64,000 nt of DNA from Karstenula rhodostoma CBS 690.94. Its lineage: Eukaryota; Ascomycota; Dothideomycetes; Pleosporales; Didymosphaeriaceae. How positions within the stretch are numbered: the stretch's first letter is position 1; each line of letters starts with the position of its first letter. Below the pieces are notes generated by a model. It searched no databases and was not told the DNA's origin. It saw nothing but the letters and a program-made list of their open reading frames with translations. Below are positions 23,132 through 35,375 of this stretch, one piece after another. Both the position numbers and the translations under genes were made by a program. The stretch spans positions 1,591,478 through 1,655,477 of the forward strand of contig MU001500.1 of NCBI GenBank assembly GCA_010093485.1, read 5' to 3'.

Positions 23132-25924
23132 CTAATTGTGCAACGACTTGACCGTGTCCGGGTGGAGGGTACCGAGGGGTTCCTTTCTCAAGCGGAAGCA
23201 CCGCTCCATCAGCGTGGCAGCGTCCCTGTGGCTGTCCAGCCGCTTGAGCGTCAATGCCAGATTATGCATGCTGCTCAGCGTGTGCGGATGTTTGACGCCC
23301 AGCACCTCGCGTCGTTTCGACAGCGCCTGCCCATGTGCCGTTCCAGCCTCCTTGTACTTTGCTTGGGTATGCAACACGGAGCCTAGATTGCAGTAGCTGA
23401 ACAAAGTGAAGGGATGGTCCTCTCCAAGTACCTTCAAGCTATCGTTGAGGACTTGTCTGTGCAAGGTTTCAGCGCCTTCATGCTCATCCATGAACGTCAA
23501 CACCGCGGCGACGTTCCTCGCGCAGATTAACGTCTCTGGATGCGTTTCGCCGAAGCGTCTTTTACTGCCTTCCAGCGCCCTCCGATGCATCAGCACCGCT
23601 TCGTCGTACTTCCTCTGCTTCCCGAGCGCGAGGCCTAGGTTGTCTAGCGTCGCCAGTGTCCACTCGTGATCTGCACCGTAGAGTTCATCTTCTTTCCCCA
23701 ACGCTCGTCGATGCATGCCTTCGGCTTCGCTGTACTTGCCCCGCTTTATTAATAGGACACTAAGATTATTTATAGTCTAGAGCGTAGACCGCTGTTCGAG
23801 CCCAAGTACCTTTTCCTATAGTTGAAGTGCCTGTCAATGCACCACCTCCGCCTCCTTATAATCGCCTCGTTCCGATATAATCAAGCCCACACTGTTGAGG
23901 CTGGACAGCGTCAGGGGGCCTTCCGCCCCCAGGATTTTTTCTCGCCCCTGGTATGCGCGCTGGTACATGGGTAGTGCTTTTTCGTATTTGCAAACTATTC
24001 GGAGTGTAGTAGCAAGTCGGCTCACGCTAGAGAGCGTGGACGCGTTATCCGTGCCAAGTAGCTCTTTATTCACTTCTAAAGATCGTCGGCCCATCTCCTG
24101 CGCTACTACCTGGTAATATGCCGTGTGATAAGCATCGGTCATTGTTTTGAACAGCATGGATGATCAGGCTCGCAGCGCTCTGTCGCTATAAGGACGGAAT
24201 GCCAGTCCAGCCTGGGCGTGGGGGAATAGCTCCCGGGTGCTCATGTAGTCTTCGATTTCCGTGTCTTGGTAGTGTGTCGATGAGAATGGTATAAGTGTCC
24301 TTCTAGTGGTTTATTTCGTTGTGTATCTCGAGTCATTTGATCGTTGAAAATTGAACGAGCCAATCCATTTAGAAGTGGCTGCCATCGACATCCGTCGCGA
24401 TTAAGGAGAAGCTTAGTAAGGTCGTTAAATTATCTTTGAAAGTAGTATAAGTATACATATTGCTTTAGTAGTAGTCTTGAAGAATCGTTTTGGGGAGCCA
24501 TTAGAGATAGAAGAGACTTATTAGTGAAAGCAGCCTTGTTGCTGAAGGTAATTCCTTGCGTATATATTCGAATGAGATCTGCCATGTAGCAATAATGGAG
24601 TTCGACGCTGTACCGTCTCTCCGAGTATCTCCTAGGTCTACTTTCAGCAGTCGATTCCGCGTTTGGTCATCTTTGTGGAGGTCTTGCTCATATCTTGCTA
24701 CGGTGGCACGTGGAGACCTCTGACTGATATAGCAAGCGGCATATAATCGAGTGCTTCAACCAGCGATACTGCATCCCTGTGTGCCGAGGGATTCTTCTTG
24801 AAGTTTGCTTTGAGCTGGTTTTCAAGCAGTGTTACTGCTTCCTTCTGATCCATTGGGTTAACCTGGATGATGTCCCCGTAACCTCCCGTCAGCCGAAATG
24901 CGACGTCCCGGCTCCGTGAGGTAATGATGATAGACCCGTTTGACGACTGAGGAATCATATTGAGCAAGACAGTAGTTGCTTTGCTTGTTAGGTCGTCCTT
25001 AGTGCCCCTTCTTCGAGTTGTTGTGCTTGTGAAGACTTCCATGTCGTTCGTCTGCATTGTCGATTATCATCAACCAGCGACCATTTGTCTCATCCGAAAG
25101 CCAGTTGTACACTAATAGCAAGGAATTTGCTTCCGGCTTATCCCACCCAGGAGGCTTAACCCTTTCAACGATTTTGCTATAGCCTTCTACAAATCTAGCT
25201 GTGCTACTCGCATGGACCCAAAACACCTATGTACTTGGAGAGGTGTCTCTCAAACGATATGAGTATTCAACGGCGAGCTGGGACTTCCTGCTAATTGCAT
25301 CAGCCAACCATGATTCAACAGAAGCCGCCGAATCTACCTACCCTACACCGCCGAGGCCAATCGTCGCTATTCGGGACCCCGGACGCTGGCTTTTGCTTTC
25401 CAACTCTGCAAAGATGTGACGATCTACAAAATTTGGATCGCGTCGAACGAGACAGTCGAAGAAGGGGCACGCTGGCGTTCGGCTGAAGTGTCTCTCGACA
25501 CAGTAGTAGCATGAAACGTGAGCGTCTGGATATATCCTCGTATAACCGATATTATCTTTTCTACCCTCGCATCATAGCGAAAGCTCTGAATAGATTTCCC
25601 ACCCCTTTTGATCCGCGAGTCGCTTGGACTGGGAAGTGCTTTCACAATGATATCATCTAGCAACGTGATTTGAGCCTTGCATCCCTCAATGGCTGGAATG
25701 AATGCATGCTTAGTATCATCTTGTACTCCAGAATCGATTGCTGATTGCGTTTGGCGAAGCGCGTCTAGTAGCACGGGGAGCTCAGCCTTGATGTGACGGA
25801 AGGCCTCGGGAATTTCACCAACTTGGGTTTGATATGTTTCGAGTCGCTTGAGGAGGCGTGAGCCGAAGTCGACGAGCTGCAGTACACTAGCAGTAATGCC
25901 AATGATGGCAAGAGCCTCTGCCAT
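23132..25924 (-). pseudogene. Degraded STAND/NLR-type protein: SesA + NB-ARC + TPR (kinesin-light-chain repeats)
   Basis: Read on the minus strand. From 25924 an intact SesA-type N-terminal domain of about 166 residues starts MAEALAIIGITASVLQLV. An NB-ARC ATPase follows: P-loop GLGGVGK split by a plausible intron (about 25318-25370), then VFWVHAS, WLMIIDNAD (Walker B) and NGSIIITSRSRDVAFRL. TPR_10/12 units with repeated LG..HP.TL..L lie at 24157-23132. The frame is broken by a TAG at 25227-25229, a frameshift near 25041-25055, a small deletion/frameshift near 24720-24731, a TAA at 24501-24503, and three stops within 60 bp (23834-23836, 23816-23818, 23777-23779). Several stops are explained by CpA-to-TpA change on one strand or the other. 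Fungal STAND proteins act in incompatibility and immunity-like cell death. Loss of function is inferred from the lesions. Confidence 0.85.
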
Positions 25925-26825
25925 GGCGTCGTAGTCATTGTTGGGAATGGTGGCAAGGATAGGCGGCAGTCGTGACTCGTATCAGATGTATGCTTGACGC
26001 GGGGCTGCAACCTGCCCCCTGCCTTCGCCGCAATGCACCGCCACATTCCGTGCATGCTGCATAGAAAAAGACTCCCCGCCATTTCCGATATGTTCAAACA
26101 ACGGTACGTATTGAAGAAAACCCCATGATCGTCTAATATAAGTCCTGGTTACCTAGGACTTCGTATGCACCTTGGCGGAATGACACCAATTTCCACACAG
26201 TGTACAATCCCAAGCCGCTACCAGCAACGAAGCGATGCAGCGATCATGATCTTCTAAACCTCGTCTTTTAAGAAGCCCTTTTGGCATCGGTTTCACCACG
26301 CACGGTTTTGCACGCGCCACTGTTGTATGTTATAGCTCGTTCAACCGGCCCCCAACGATTTACACCCAACACGATATCCACCCAATCGATGATCGCCAAC
26401 TTCCAATCCCCTTCCTCCTCGCGAACACGTCTCCCTACTCTAATATTGCAGTACCTGAACACATGATCATGTTACAGCTCATATGACCTGTGCTTCGGCG
26501 AGATGGTTTACAGCCCAGAGCGATCACACACCTCTTTGGGTCCCCAGCGGATTACACAACAGGTAGCCCGAGCGATAATCAGTGAGTACAACCAATAGAA
26601 GGTCTAAGACGAATACTAGATCTGGGAAGGCGTCCGGAGCTCTCGGGGCTTCAATCACACGGCTCATACCTCGCCCCCCAATTTGGTACAACACAGATCA
26701 GCTATAAGCGCTAAAGATGCGTTGCGATAATGTAAGTGTATAAATACGACTACGTCGCACCGTCGCTCTCTCTGTTCAACTGTATCCGGTTTCTATCACG
26801 AAATAGTACATACATTCTGTTCAAC
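25925..26825. other. Intergenic, NLR relic to tyrosinase promoter
   Basis: A moderately AT-rich stretch without a convincing gene; it probably contains the tyrosinase promoter. Open frames of about 60 codons at 26268-26466 on both strands look accidental. Confidence 0.4.
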
Positions 26826-28123
26826 ATGCGCCTCTCTCCTACCCACATCTACTCAATCACGGCCTTACTCTCCGCTGGCTCATATGCTTTGCCTTCACCA
26901 TCCACATATCCAATCAACACTGTTCAATGCACTGATTCAAATGCGGCGGTCCGCAAGGAATGGTACGTATATATATCCCCATGTATCTTACTACGTTCAT
27001 TTCGGAGCTGTCAGCGAGGGGGGATATATTTCCATGATATTCTTTGTACTCCTCATCACACCTGAACCATCTTTCTGTCACTTCTCTTCCCCAGATACCT
27101 CCATGTATATGTATCAGATGTTCGGAAGATAACCAAAGCAGGAGTGCACTGACACCGGCTGAGCGCATCGACTTCACTCGCAGCGTAAAATGTCTCATGA
27201 ACCTACCGCCAAAGACGCCGAAAGAAGCTGCCCCTGGCACCACATCCCGATACGATGACTTCACCGCTGTGCATATGAACAACACACTCCTCATCCACCG
27301 CAACGGCCCATTCCTCGCCTGGCACCGCCACTTCTTGCGCCTCTTCCAGAAAGCACTGACGGACGAGTGCGGCTTCAACGGCACACTCCCTTACTGGAAC
27401 TGGCCCTGGTGGTCCGACGACCTCCCCTCGAGCCCCCTCTTCGACGGCAGCGCGACGAGCCTCGGCGGCGACGGCTACTACAACACCAGCATGCCCGCCC
27501 TGCGCAACGGAAACTACACGTTCCCCCGCGGCCACGGCGGCGGCTGCATCAAGGCCGGCCCCTTCGCGAACATCACGACGGGCTTCCGCAACTTCAAAGT
27601 CGAGGACGCCCTCCCGGCCACCCTGCCCCCTGACACGCTGGACTATGCCCCCCACTGCGTCACGCGCGATCTCAACAGCGTCGTCTCCGACCCCGGCCAC
27701 CAGCCCGATGTCGTCCACGAGCTCATCACCGCGCCTAGCATCCGTGCGTTTCAGGGTGTTATGGATGGCTCGGTGCGAAATACCGCCCATCTCTCGCCGC
27801 ACAGCGCGGGCCACTGGTCCGTAGGCATCGGTATGCAAGACCAGTACGCGTCACCGTCGGACCCGGCCTTCTACCTGCACCACGGCATGATCGACAACAT
27901 GTGGGCGCAGTGGCAGCTTCGGGATCCCGAGACGCGGACGTTCGCGCTGGACGGGACCGTGACGACGCTGAATAACCCGCCGAGTCAGAATGCGACGGTG
28001 GACTGGGTTGTTCATTTTGGGTGGCTGGACGCGCCGAGACGGTTGGGTGAGATCATGGATGCGAGGGGTGGGGGGTCTTGTTATCGGTATGAGTATGAAG
28101 AGGGTGCTGAGAAGCCGTGTTGA
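26826..28123 (+). CDS. Secreted tyrosinase (type-3 copper monooxygenase)
   Basis: Two exons (26826-26962 and 27142-28123) give about 372 residues; the splice reads KEW/SALTPAER. A signal peptide covers about residues 1-23. The CuA site has His near positions 90, 98 and 107 in VHMNNTLLIHRNGPFLAWHR, preceded by a conserved Tyr and Asp. The CuB site lies in the last third, with HSAGHWSVG and SDPAFYLHHGMIDNMWAQW. The protein is short and ends shortly after the catalytic core with SCYRYEYEEG, so it lacks the long C-terminal lid domain of melanin-type fungal tyrosinases and resembles the short secreted class. These enzymes hydroxylate or oxidise phenols to quinones. All copper ligands that can be checked are present, so the gene looks active although its neighbours are decayed. 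Confidence 0.88.
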
Positions 28124-28306
28124 GCTGTGGGAGTGTTGGTGTTTGTTAGCTCTAAAGGCTGTTGTGTTGACTTTCTCCTGGGGTTGTATCAATCAATTGC
28201 GCACTGGGGATTGGTTCAGTAAGCAACATATATACACGCTCAGCCTAATAAATATTTACAAGTACACAGAGCTCCATGACCTCCTATACCGCCATATTCT
28301 CAACTT

Positions 28307-29310
28307 TTAGAACGTGACAACACCGACACCAGCGCTCTTGTTAACAATGGCGCACACACCGCTCGCAGCATCTGTGGTGTACGAGTAGGGAATCGTCAAG
28401 TTGCCCGTCTGGGTAATGCTGATGTCGCTGTTGGTGAAGATGTTGTTCTTCTCCACCGCAAAGCCGTCCTCGTCAGAGTCGAGGTTGGTAATGATAGCAC
28501 TCTTGGTGTCGGTAAAGGACGACTCCTCCACAAGCACCTGCGCGCCCATGCGGGGGTGCACGCCCGAGGTCGGGTTGTTGATGTAGCAGCTGCTATAGAT
28601 GTGGCCGGTGCCGAAGCGGATCGAGGGCAGGCGCGAGCTCACCTGCTGGAAGAGGTTGTGGTGGTAAGTGACGTGGAGGTGGCCCTTGTCCTCTGCGGAG
28701 TTTGAGTCGGAGTGGCCGACGAGCGAGCCCTTCCACTGCGTGGTTGTTAGCTATGGGTCAATTTTGTGGGTAGGGTGAGACGAACGTGGTCGTGGAACTT
28801 GTTCCAGGAGATGGTGATGGAGTCGGCGCCGTGCTTCGCGTCCAGCAGGCCATCGTACTTGTCCTTGTCCCCGGTGATGCCCACGCTGGAAAAGTCGTTG
28901 TGGTCGATCCAGATCTTGGTGCTGGCGTCGATGTCGATCTGGTCCTTGCCCTCGGGAGAGAGGTGGAACTTGATGTTCCTGACGACGACGTTCGACACCT
29001 TCCTGATCTGCAAGCCGCCGTTGGTGATCGAAGCACTGGAACCGACACCGAGAAGCGAGGTGTTGGAGACAAGCTTGACGATGCCACAGCCGTCGAGGGT
29101 TCCAGAGATCTTGATCACGCCACCGTTCTTTGCGGCTGCAGTCAGCGCAGCGCAAGTGGTGACGGTGGTGCCGGAGCCAGATCCTCCTCCAGTGGTTCCT
29201 GCACCATAACCAACAAGCTGGTCGATGGAGGCAGCTCGGGGCTTGAGGGTGCTCGCTGAAGCGGTTGAGCAGGCGGCCAGAGCCAGGGTAGCAGTGTCGA
29301 TGAAGCGCAT
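28307..29310 (-). CDS. Secreted pectate lyase (polysaccharide lyase family 1)
   Basis: Two exons (29310-28786 and 28735-28307), with a 50-bp intron that uses a GTTCGT donor, encode 317 residues. A signal peptide (about 1-19, MRFIDTATLALAACSTASA) is followed by the right-handed beta-helix. Family hallmarks are IWIDHNDFSS, the calcium-binding region GLLDAKHGADSITISWN, HVTYHHNLFQQVSSRLPSIRFG with the catalytic Arg, and IYSSCYIN. Pectate lyase cleaves de-esterified homogalacturonan by beta-elimination and serves plant cell-wall breakdown outside the cell. The length is normal for fungal PL1 enzymes and no lesion is seen. It is convergent with the tyrosinase, with their stop codons 183 bases apart. 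Confidence 0.93.
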
Positions 29311-31579
29311 TGTGGATTTGCAAGCAGAGGTTATCAGATGTCGGAAGAAGCTTTTGTGGAAGCCAAGAGCGAGGTGGTTTGTTTGAGAAGAGTGTCTGGG
29401 CTCTCTTATACTCATAGATCACCATATTCCCGGGTAGTCTTGCGTGACCCTGGTTCGTAATCTTTAATTGATCTCATATAGAACGACATACCTTGACTTG
29501 CTCAGAAAAGCAACTGTACGTCCAGCGCATGCTCAATTGTCCACCAAAGACCGTCCGTAGAATTGTAAGGGTCGCTGAACGCGTCAGGTCACGAACCTGC
29601 ACATTCGCATAACCTTGAGAAGTTAGATTAACATCGCAGATCCTTCAATTCCCCGTTTGGTCGAAAGTGGTCGTGTTACAGGTAGCGGAATGTTATTGGC
29701 GTAAAAACCGTGTTCTTGTAGGTGCACCTGCCGCCCCCATGGGGGATGGAAAATCGACACAGAAAAAGCCGCCAATCGGTGCACAATATCTCCGCAGCGA
29801 TTCCAACGAGGAGAGGTGCTATATTTGCGACGCCAGGCCCCCACACTTGGCCTAAATCTGGGGTTACAGGCTGCGGGGATCTACCGCATAATCTCATGCA
29901 ATATTGTTATGCTAGGCTCGAAAGAGAAGGTTAGTCCTGTAAGACAATTAGCTAGATTTCTATATAAATAGGGATTCAGGACAAATAAGGTAGTAAACAT
30001 AGCGTTTTAGCCTACTTAGGCGCGCCTTAGCCATTTTTTTTGGTCCCTTCGTTCGTGCATTGGCAACACAAACGCGCCTTCTTACCCCCCTGCTTCATGG
30101 AAATAACCCCACCTTATGTGACACTATACAATATAGCCCACTTATTAAGGGATCTAGCTAATTATCTTATAGGACTAACCTTCTCTTTTAAGCCTAGTAT
30201 AACAATTTTACTTGAGATTATGCGGTATACAGGGGGTAGAGTCGGAGATCTGTCCCAGTTCGCGGAAAAGTATAATCCCGTTTGACCAGATGGATGCTGC
30301 ACAGATGCACAAACTCTGCGACCATGCTGCGATATGGCTCTCTTTTCCCCGCATCTGCGATGTTAAAAATGTTCGTATGTTGCTATAGGTTGAAATCATG
30401 TATGCAATTGACGAATACCTGGGGCAAAGTCGAGATTGGCACAATTGAAGCATTGGAAGATTTAACAGTCCCTGCGAATGAATTCATTGTAGAACGACGT
30501 CGGGGTAGGAACCGTGGTTAGGATCTTTTTTTTACCCGACGCGTTTGGTCGCACTCTGCCAGGATAAACTAGCAGGAGCTGGGAGACGTGGTTTCCCACC
30601 ATGCCAGCCGATGCTAACAGTTGACGTGGAGTCGAGAGTCAAAGGCCTCGCACTCTGCTGAGACTGCGATGAATTCCGAACGGGGAGACAACCCTAGTTA
30701 ACAAACAAGCCCTGGATTGCCCATCCTCCACATTGGTCAGGGCGGGAACTTTGTGCGCCTATCACATCCACGATGCTAAACTGGGCAGGCCTGCATCGAC
30801 AGATCTAGTGTAAGTAATACCATCCACACTTTCAGTTGACCAGACACGTATATATATCGATAGGTCATTTGCCTATCGTAGCTTTTTTGGGCCTCTGATC
30901 CCATAAAAGCCCACACTTTCTTCGTACATGTACCTGCTTAACGATTGATAACAATAACATATGCACTAAGCATACGGCTTGGGTCCTCTTACGCAATAAG
31001 AAATATATGCCTTCTCGTAAAGGCGCACTATCGAGGCGCGCGTTGTGGTGGGAGCAGATGGATTGCGTTTCCAGTGCGTAATTTCCCAAGGAACATACAT
31101 CGGTGCAGTCGTCCAATGATCGAGATAATGCGGACACAGCTGGTTGGCACTGGATCTGGGCAGCATAAGTTTTCCAGCATCCTGGGCTGAATGTTGGGAG
31201 GGAGATCACTAGATGCTCTGCGCACTGTAGGCTTGATTACAGAGGTGTTGGAGGGAGCTTGGGAGCAATTTCAGGGTGATCGATTGTATTGTCACTGAGC
31301 GTAGAGAGAGAAGCTCCCAGGCTCGATATATATATGGATCCGGCTGGCCCAAGCTCGATTGAGCGCTCACGGGTAGGTAGCACGTGCTTTTCACGCCACA
31401 AGAGGGCATCTGGAAAACGGCTTGACTATGGCATGCAAATGAGGTGAGAACTCTGTTTCAAACATAATTGCGCAGTTTCCAGATGCAATCTCCTTCAATC
31501 GCGACTTTCTGGAACACCCCGAGCATGATCATCAAATATAGTAAACATTACTACTACTAATACTATGTGTAATATACGT
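29311..31579. other. 2.3-kb AT-rich gene-free stretch
   Basis: No coding feature is supported. Segments near 29930-30260 are rich in TA dinucleotides (CTATATAAATAGG, AGCTAATTATCTTATAGG), as expected of old repeat-induced mutated sequence, but I cannot recognise a transposon family, terminal repeat or target-site duplication. Confidence 0.45.
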
Positions 31580-32853
31580 CTACAGAACAGCAACGCACGC
31601 ATATGTACTGAGCCACAAGTTTCCACACGTGCTCCCAACAGCCGGATTCCACTTCACAAAGTTCGTCGTACTAATTTTGTACTTTGTAGCAAGCGTCGAG
31701 CAGTTGTCCCCGCTCACAATATAGTGGAACGTCTTGCAGCTCGTCTTCATGCCCTCCTGGTACGGCGTCGGCGTGGTCACCCCGTTGCCAGGGCGCGTCG
31801 ATGTGGCTGGGGCCTTTGTCGTCGTCGTGGGCGTGTGTCCGATAATAGAAATGCAAACGTACTGCGTCACGCTGTCAGTTATACACTTTCCCTACACAAC
31901 GTGAGGGGGACTTACGGTATCAAGCCACAAGTTACCATAGGTTAAGCCAACGTCCGGGTTCCACGAGATGATTTGGGCGGAGATGATGCCGTTCGCGGAC
32001 GCGATCTTGTCGCAGTTGTCGCCTGACTTAACCATGTAGAAGCTGTCGGAGTTGCTGACTATGCCACTCTGGATCGGTGATGGGGTGGTGATGCCGTTGC
32101 CTGGCGTCGTCGTGCTGGGGGCTGCAGAGGTGGGCGTGTGCCCGATGATGCTCACGCATGCGTAGGCGTTTGCCCAGAGGCCGGTGCAGTCTGAGCCGGC
32201 CTTGGGATTCCAAGCGAGGAACTGCGCTGCGGAGATGCCGTTGGCTTTGGCGATGGTCTCGCAGTTATCGCCCTGCTGGACGAAGTAGAATGCGTCGCAG
32301 TTTGGGGCAATCTCAGGCTGCAGTGGAGAGGGCGTTTCGACTTCGTTGGTGGGTGGCGCTGTCGTAGGTGGCGCTGTGGTTGATGGCGATGTCACGAGGG
32401 TCGAAGAAGGAGTCGTAACCACCGGCGCGGACGATGAAGTAGAGGTAGGCTGCGCTGACGAAGAAAAACTGGATGAAGAGGTGCTTGCAGCAGGCTCGTT
32501 CAAGACCTCGACACAATAAGATTTCCCAACGACAAGACCTCCGCAGTCAGCGGTAATGGATGGATTCTAGCGCTTATCAGCACGGATGACATCAAGATAT
32601 GGGCCAAGTTATCCTACCCAGCGACGGAACTCGTCGAGAGTGATGAAGTTTTCCTGCACCAGGGCAGGGCAGGGCAGGAGGATTCCGAGGTCAAGTCCAC
32701 CCACCAGGAACAATACTTCGTAGTGTTCGGATCATATGGCAATTATGGAGATGATCCATCACGTTGCACGAGGCGGGTCACTCCTAGTACGAGGGTAGCA
32801 TGAAGGACGCAGGTGCTAAGAAGCAGGCTGGAAGCGTGAGATGGAGACAACAT
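31580..32853 (-). pseudogene. Secreted LysM-domain protein, apparently frameshifted and nonsense-mutated
   Basis: Read on the minus strand, the last two exons are intact: 32566-31916 and 31861-31580. They carry LysM domains with the YxVxxGDNCxxIA...WNP pattern (three GDNC copies) separated by Ser/Thr/Pro linkers. The 5' part is exon 32853-32618, which starts with a good signal peptide (MLSPSHASSLLLSTCVL) and carries a first LysM half (LPYDPNTTKYCSWW). It meets an in-frame TAA at 32743-32745 and then a 5-bp repeat whose copy number puts the rest (ENFITLDEFRRW/NPSI) in another frame. Removing one 5-bp unit would restore both the reading phase and the spacing usual between the LysM cysteine and WNP. 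LysM effectors bind chitin fragments and hide fungi from plant receptors. An alternative 5' exon that bypasses both defects cannot be excluded. Confidence 0.7.
32661..32678. repeat. AGGGC (CCCTG on the minus strand) pentanucleotide slippage tract in a LysM gene
   Basis: Three tandem AGGGC units plus a partial unit lie inside the first LysM domain. Copy-number change by one unit alters the reading frame of everything downstream. Confidence 0.85.
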
Positions 32854-34390
32854 AATTAATTATTATGCAGTGGTAAGTAAGTATAGTGAGGGATGGAACT
32901 GCGTGCGGTCCTTGTGCGATGGTAATTAGAGGATTGATGTTCTATATACGCAGCTATATGAGGGTGATGGTACAAGCAGATTAAACCAGAAAGCGAAGGA
33001 GCATAGTGTTACGCTGTAGGTGACTGGCCCCTCTCCTGAGAATTTCCACCCATAGCCTACATCCCCTGCTTTCAGCACAAGCGTAGGATCATCAAATACA
33101 CTGAGTGGAGCTACCAGCGAGGGGGCTAGACCAGAGTCCAGGGAAAAGCCCGGTGACTGGAAATTTTCACGACACGGAACTGAACCCTGACTTGGAAAAG
33201 CTCTCATCGGTGCCGAATGATAAAGATTTTTGGCTCTCACTAGTCTTTCAAATTTGTAGGATGCTCCTAAGTGCTACATACGTAGGAATAGTTCTATTCT
33301 AGGATCAAGGTAACATCTAGTCTTTACGCCAAGGACTGGTCGGTTAGAACAAGCGCCCCTCGGAAAGCGAACAGAAAAGGTATGGCAAAGGCGTAATAGG
33401 GCTACCTGCTTGAAATGTTCCATATGAGGTGACAGAAAGCATCAATAAGTTTTGTCGTCCGACAAGGTGACCTTGTTGCTTGGCATAGCGGTGACTTTAG
33501 GCTGTAGAGCGAACGAAAACATGATCTGAGACGTTTCCCATTGTGTTTAGGGTCGTGACTATCATGTGGGCGGGAATCAGGAGGGAAATAATGACAAAAA
33601 GATCGAGTTATCGAGTGTATAGACAAAAATGTTGACAAAAAGGTGTTTCCCCTAGCTAACAGCTCAAAAATAAGCGTATTTAAAAATGTGAGCGGGAATA
33701 GAAAGGAGTTGAACATTCATGTGAGATTTTTTTTATGGTTGTTAGCCTGCGAATTTATGACAATCCTCAGCTACCAAGAAGCGGAATTAGTAAGCAGGGA
33801 TGCATGGTGAAAGGTAACAGAGTTGGAACAAATGTGGACCAGGTGACAAAGTGTAAATACACAGAAGAAAACGAGATGTTTCGGGGTACCACATTGAAGT
33901 CGATTCAGAACGACATCTGACGTGGTTCGCAACGAGCACCAACGGTGAACACGGATGGGATCGCTTCCCGGTGGCACAGTCTATGTCCATGGAAACAATT
34001 CTACTCGTGTAGATCAAAGGGCGCTATGGAACAGGACTGTGGTCCCTGACCTTCAAAACAGCCTCCAAATGCCCATGTAGTGGGAGGAAATTGAGTATAC
34101 CGTGGCGGGCTAGTAGCGGCTAGGCTTTCCGTCTACACTTGTTGGCAATTTCGGTTCCGTAGCTTCGCCTAAAGGGGAAGGTCAATTCTAGCGTTCTTGA
34201 ACAGGTCTGGTTCAGGGGTTGGTATGCAGCTATGCGGCGCAGCGGCTGTACCCGAGGCGGATCTCGTTAGCGGCGCGTTACTTGACACAGGTAACCTTCA
34301 GCGAAGAGCCCAAACTCAGCACATCGTAATCCTACGAAATCCTACGAAGTCCTACCGCCCGCGATTGGGCCGAGGTAGTCTACGGTTCAT
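32854..34390. other. 1.5-kb AT-rich gene-free stretch
   Basis: No family resemblance is found in any frame. It probably includes the LysM gene promoter and decayed sequence. Confidence 0.4.
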
Positions 34391-34394
34391 TCTA

Positions 34395-34634
34395 GTGTCA
34401 CACGGCAACATTTCACCCATTCCCCTGTCTACCGTACGAACCCCTTGCTCAGATTGTGAGTTGACGGTCGGGTCTCGTACGGTGGATGTGAAAGTTCGGT
34501 GCCTGACGCCTGAACCACACCGCCCACATATGGTTTCACACACGCCGGTGCCTGCTGCCATGCACGCCTGCCGGGAAGCACGTAACTCTGAAGTCTACCA
34601 GAAAGTCTTCTCCGAGGTGGCTATACCGGGATAA
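34395..34634 (+). pseudogene. 2EXR-domain relic, copy 1
   Basis: The frame ending at 34634 contains CELTVGSRTVDVKVR and HTPVPAAMHACREARNSE. These align with WELTVEPRTVDVSM and NTPVPAPLQTCRESRREL of the 2EXR protein at 37009. The start of the domain (the LPTELRLRIW block) is scrambled in the bases before ELTV, and the copy stops soon after the CRE motif. 2EXR is a short fungal domain of unknown role, often in large paralogous families. The copy looks truncated at both ends. Confidence 0.6.
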
Positions 34635-34889
34635 GGCACCAATTAAGCAAACATAGCACCTGACATGTCTACGTGCTGGTTTTGGCGTGAATGTCAGGTA
34701 CGTACTCCAGAGTGATGAAATTCTCATTTGATAACGTCGAACAAGTGGTTGCCGTGTTAAGATCCAGCGACCAACCACATCATTCAGACTAGTTCGAATA
34801 CAGGCACGAGCATCCAAACGAGCAGGGCCTCCAACAGCGGCACTCAGGAAGCCCGCAATCAGAACTGGAGTTATCGCAGAGAGGAACAT
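34536..34889 (-). CDS. Possible small secreted protein (weak)
   Basis: The minus-strand frame from ATG 34889 begins with a plausible signal peptide (MFLSAITPVLIAGFLSAAVG). About 95 residues follow without family resemblance. It overlaps the antisense of the 2EXR relic. This may be chance; I include it because the N-terminus is strongly signal-like. Confidence 0.2.
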   Translation of the reverse strand: MFLSAITPVLIAGFLSAAVGGPARLDARACIRTSLNDVVGRWILTRQPLVRRYQMRISSLWSTYLTFTPKPARRHVRCYVCLIGALSRYSHLGEDFLVDFRVTCFPAGVHGSRHRRV

Positions 34890-35375
34890 GGTTTGGACTT
34901 TGCTGATCATCAACAAAGGTATCTGTGATGAGAAGAAATCTTTTAATCTTCAAAGTGTAGGAACAATTGATAGATTGCACAGTTTCCACGATTAATATTG
35001 CTATGATCTGTGCCACTTGGACGTTTGATAGAATCCTCAGCCGCATGCCCAGTAAGGCTGAACTCCGGAGCCTTACGCCGTAACGCGGGTAGACTGCAGC
35101 CCAGCATCAAAGAAGTCCAGCTGACTGTTAAAATGCGCTTGCGCTGCAACATGGGTTGATGTCAGCTCTACATGAACAGAGTCTAGCTAACGGTTACCTT
35201 AGCCTTATGCGTCATACAGTTCCCTCGCAACAATATCCGGTCGGATTTGCCGCATGGTAGATTCATCTCAGCACTTAGGAACACAAGGACCAAGATAATG
35301 CAGGCAAATTAGATTCCACTATGTATTACCTTCTGTACGACAAAACTAGATTTCACTCGGACATGAACCCTGGAT
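34890..35375. other. Gene-free stretch, 2EXR relic to LysM-WSC gene
   Basis: No coding feature is supported; AT-rich with scattered stops in all frames. Confidence 0.4.

Noticed and set aside
29930..30260. Possible transposon remnant in the AT-rich stretch
   Set aside because: TA-rich composition suggests mutated repeat sequence, but no terminal repeats, target duplication or transposase motif could be identified.
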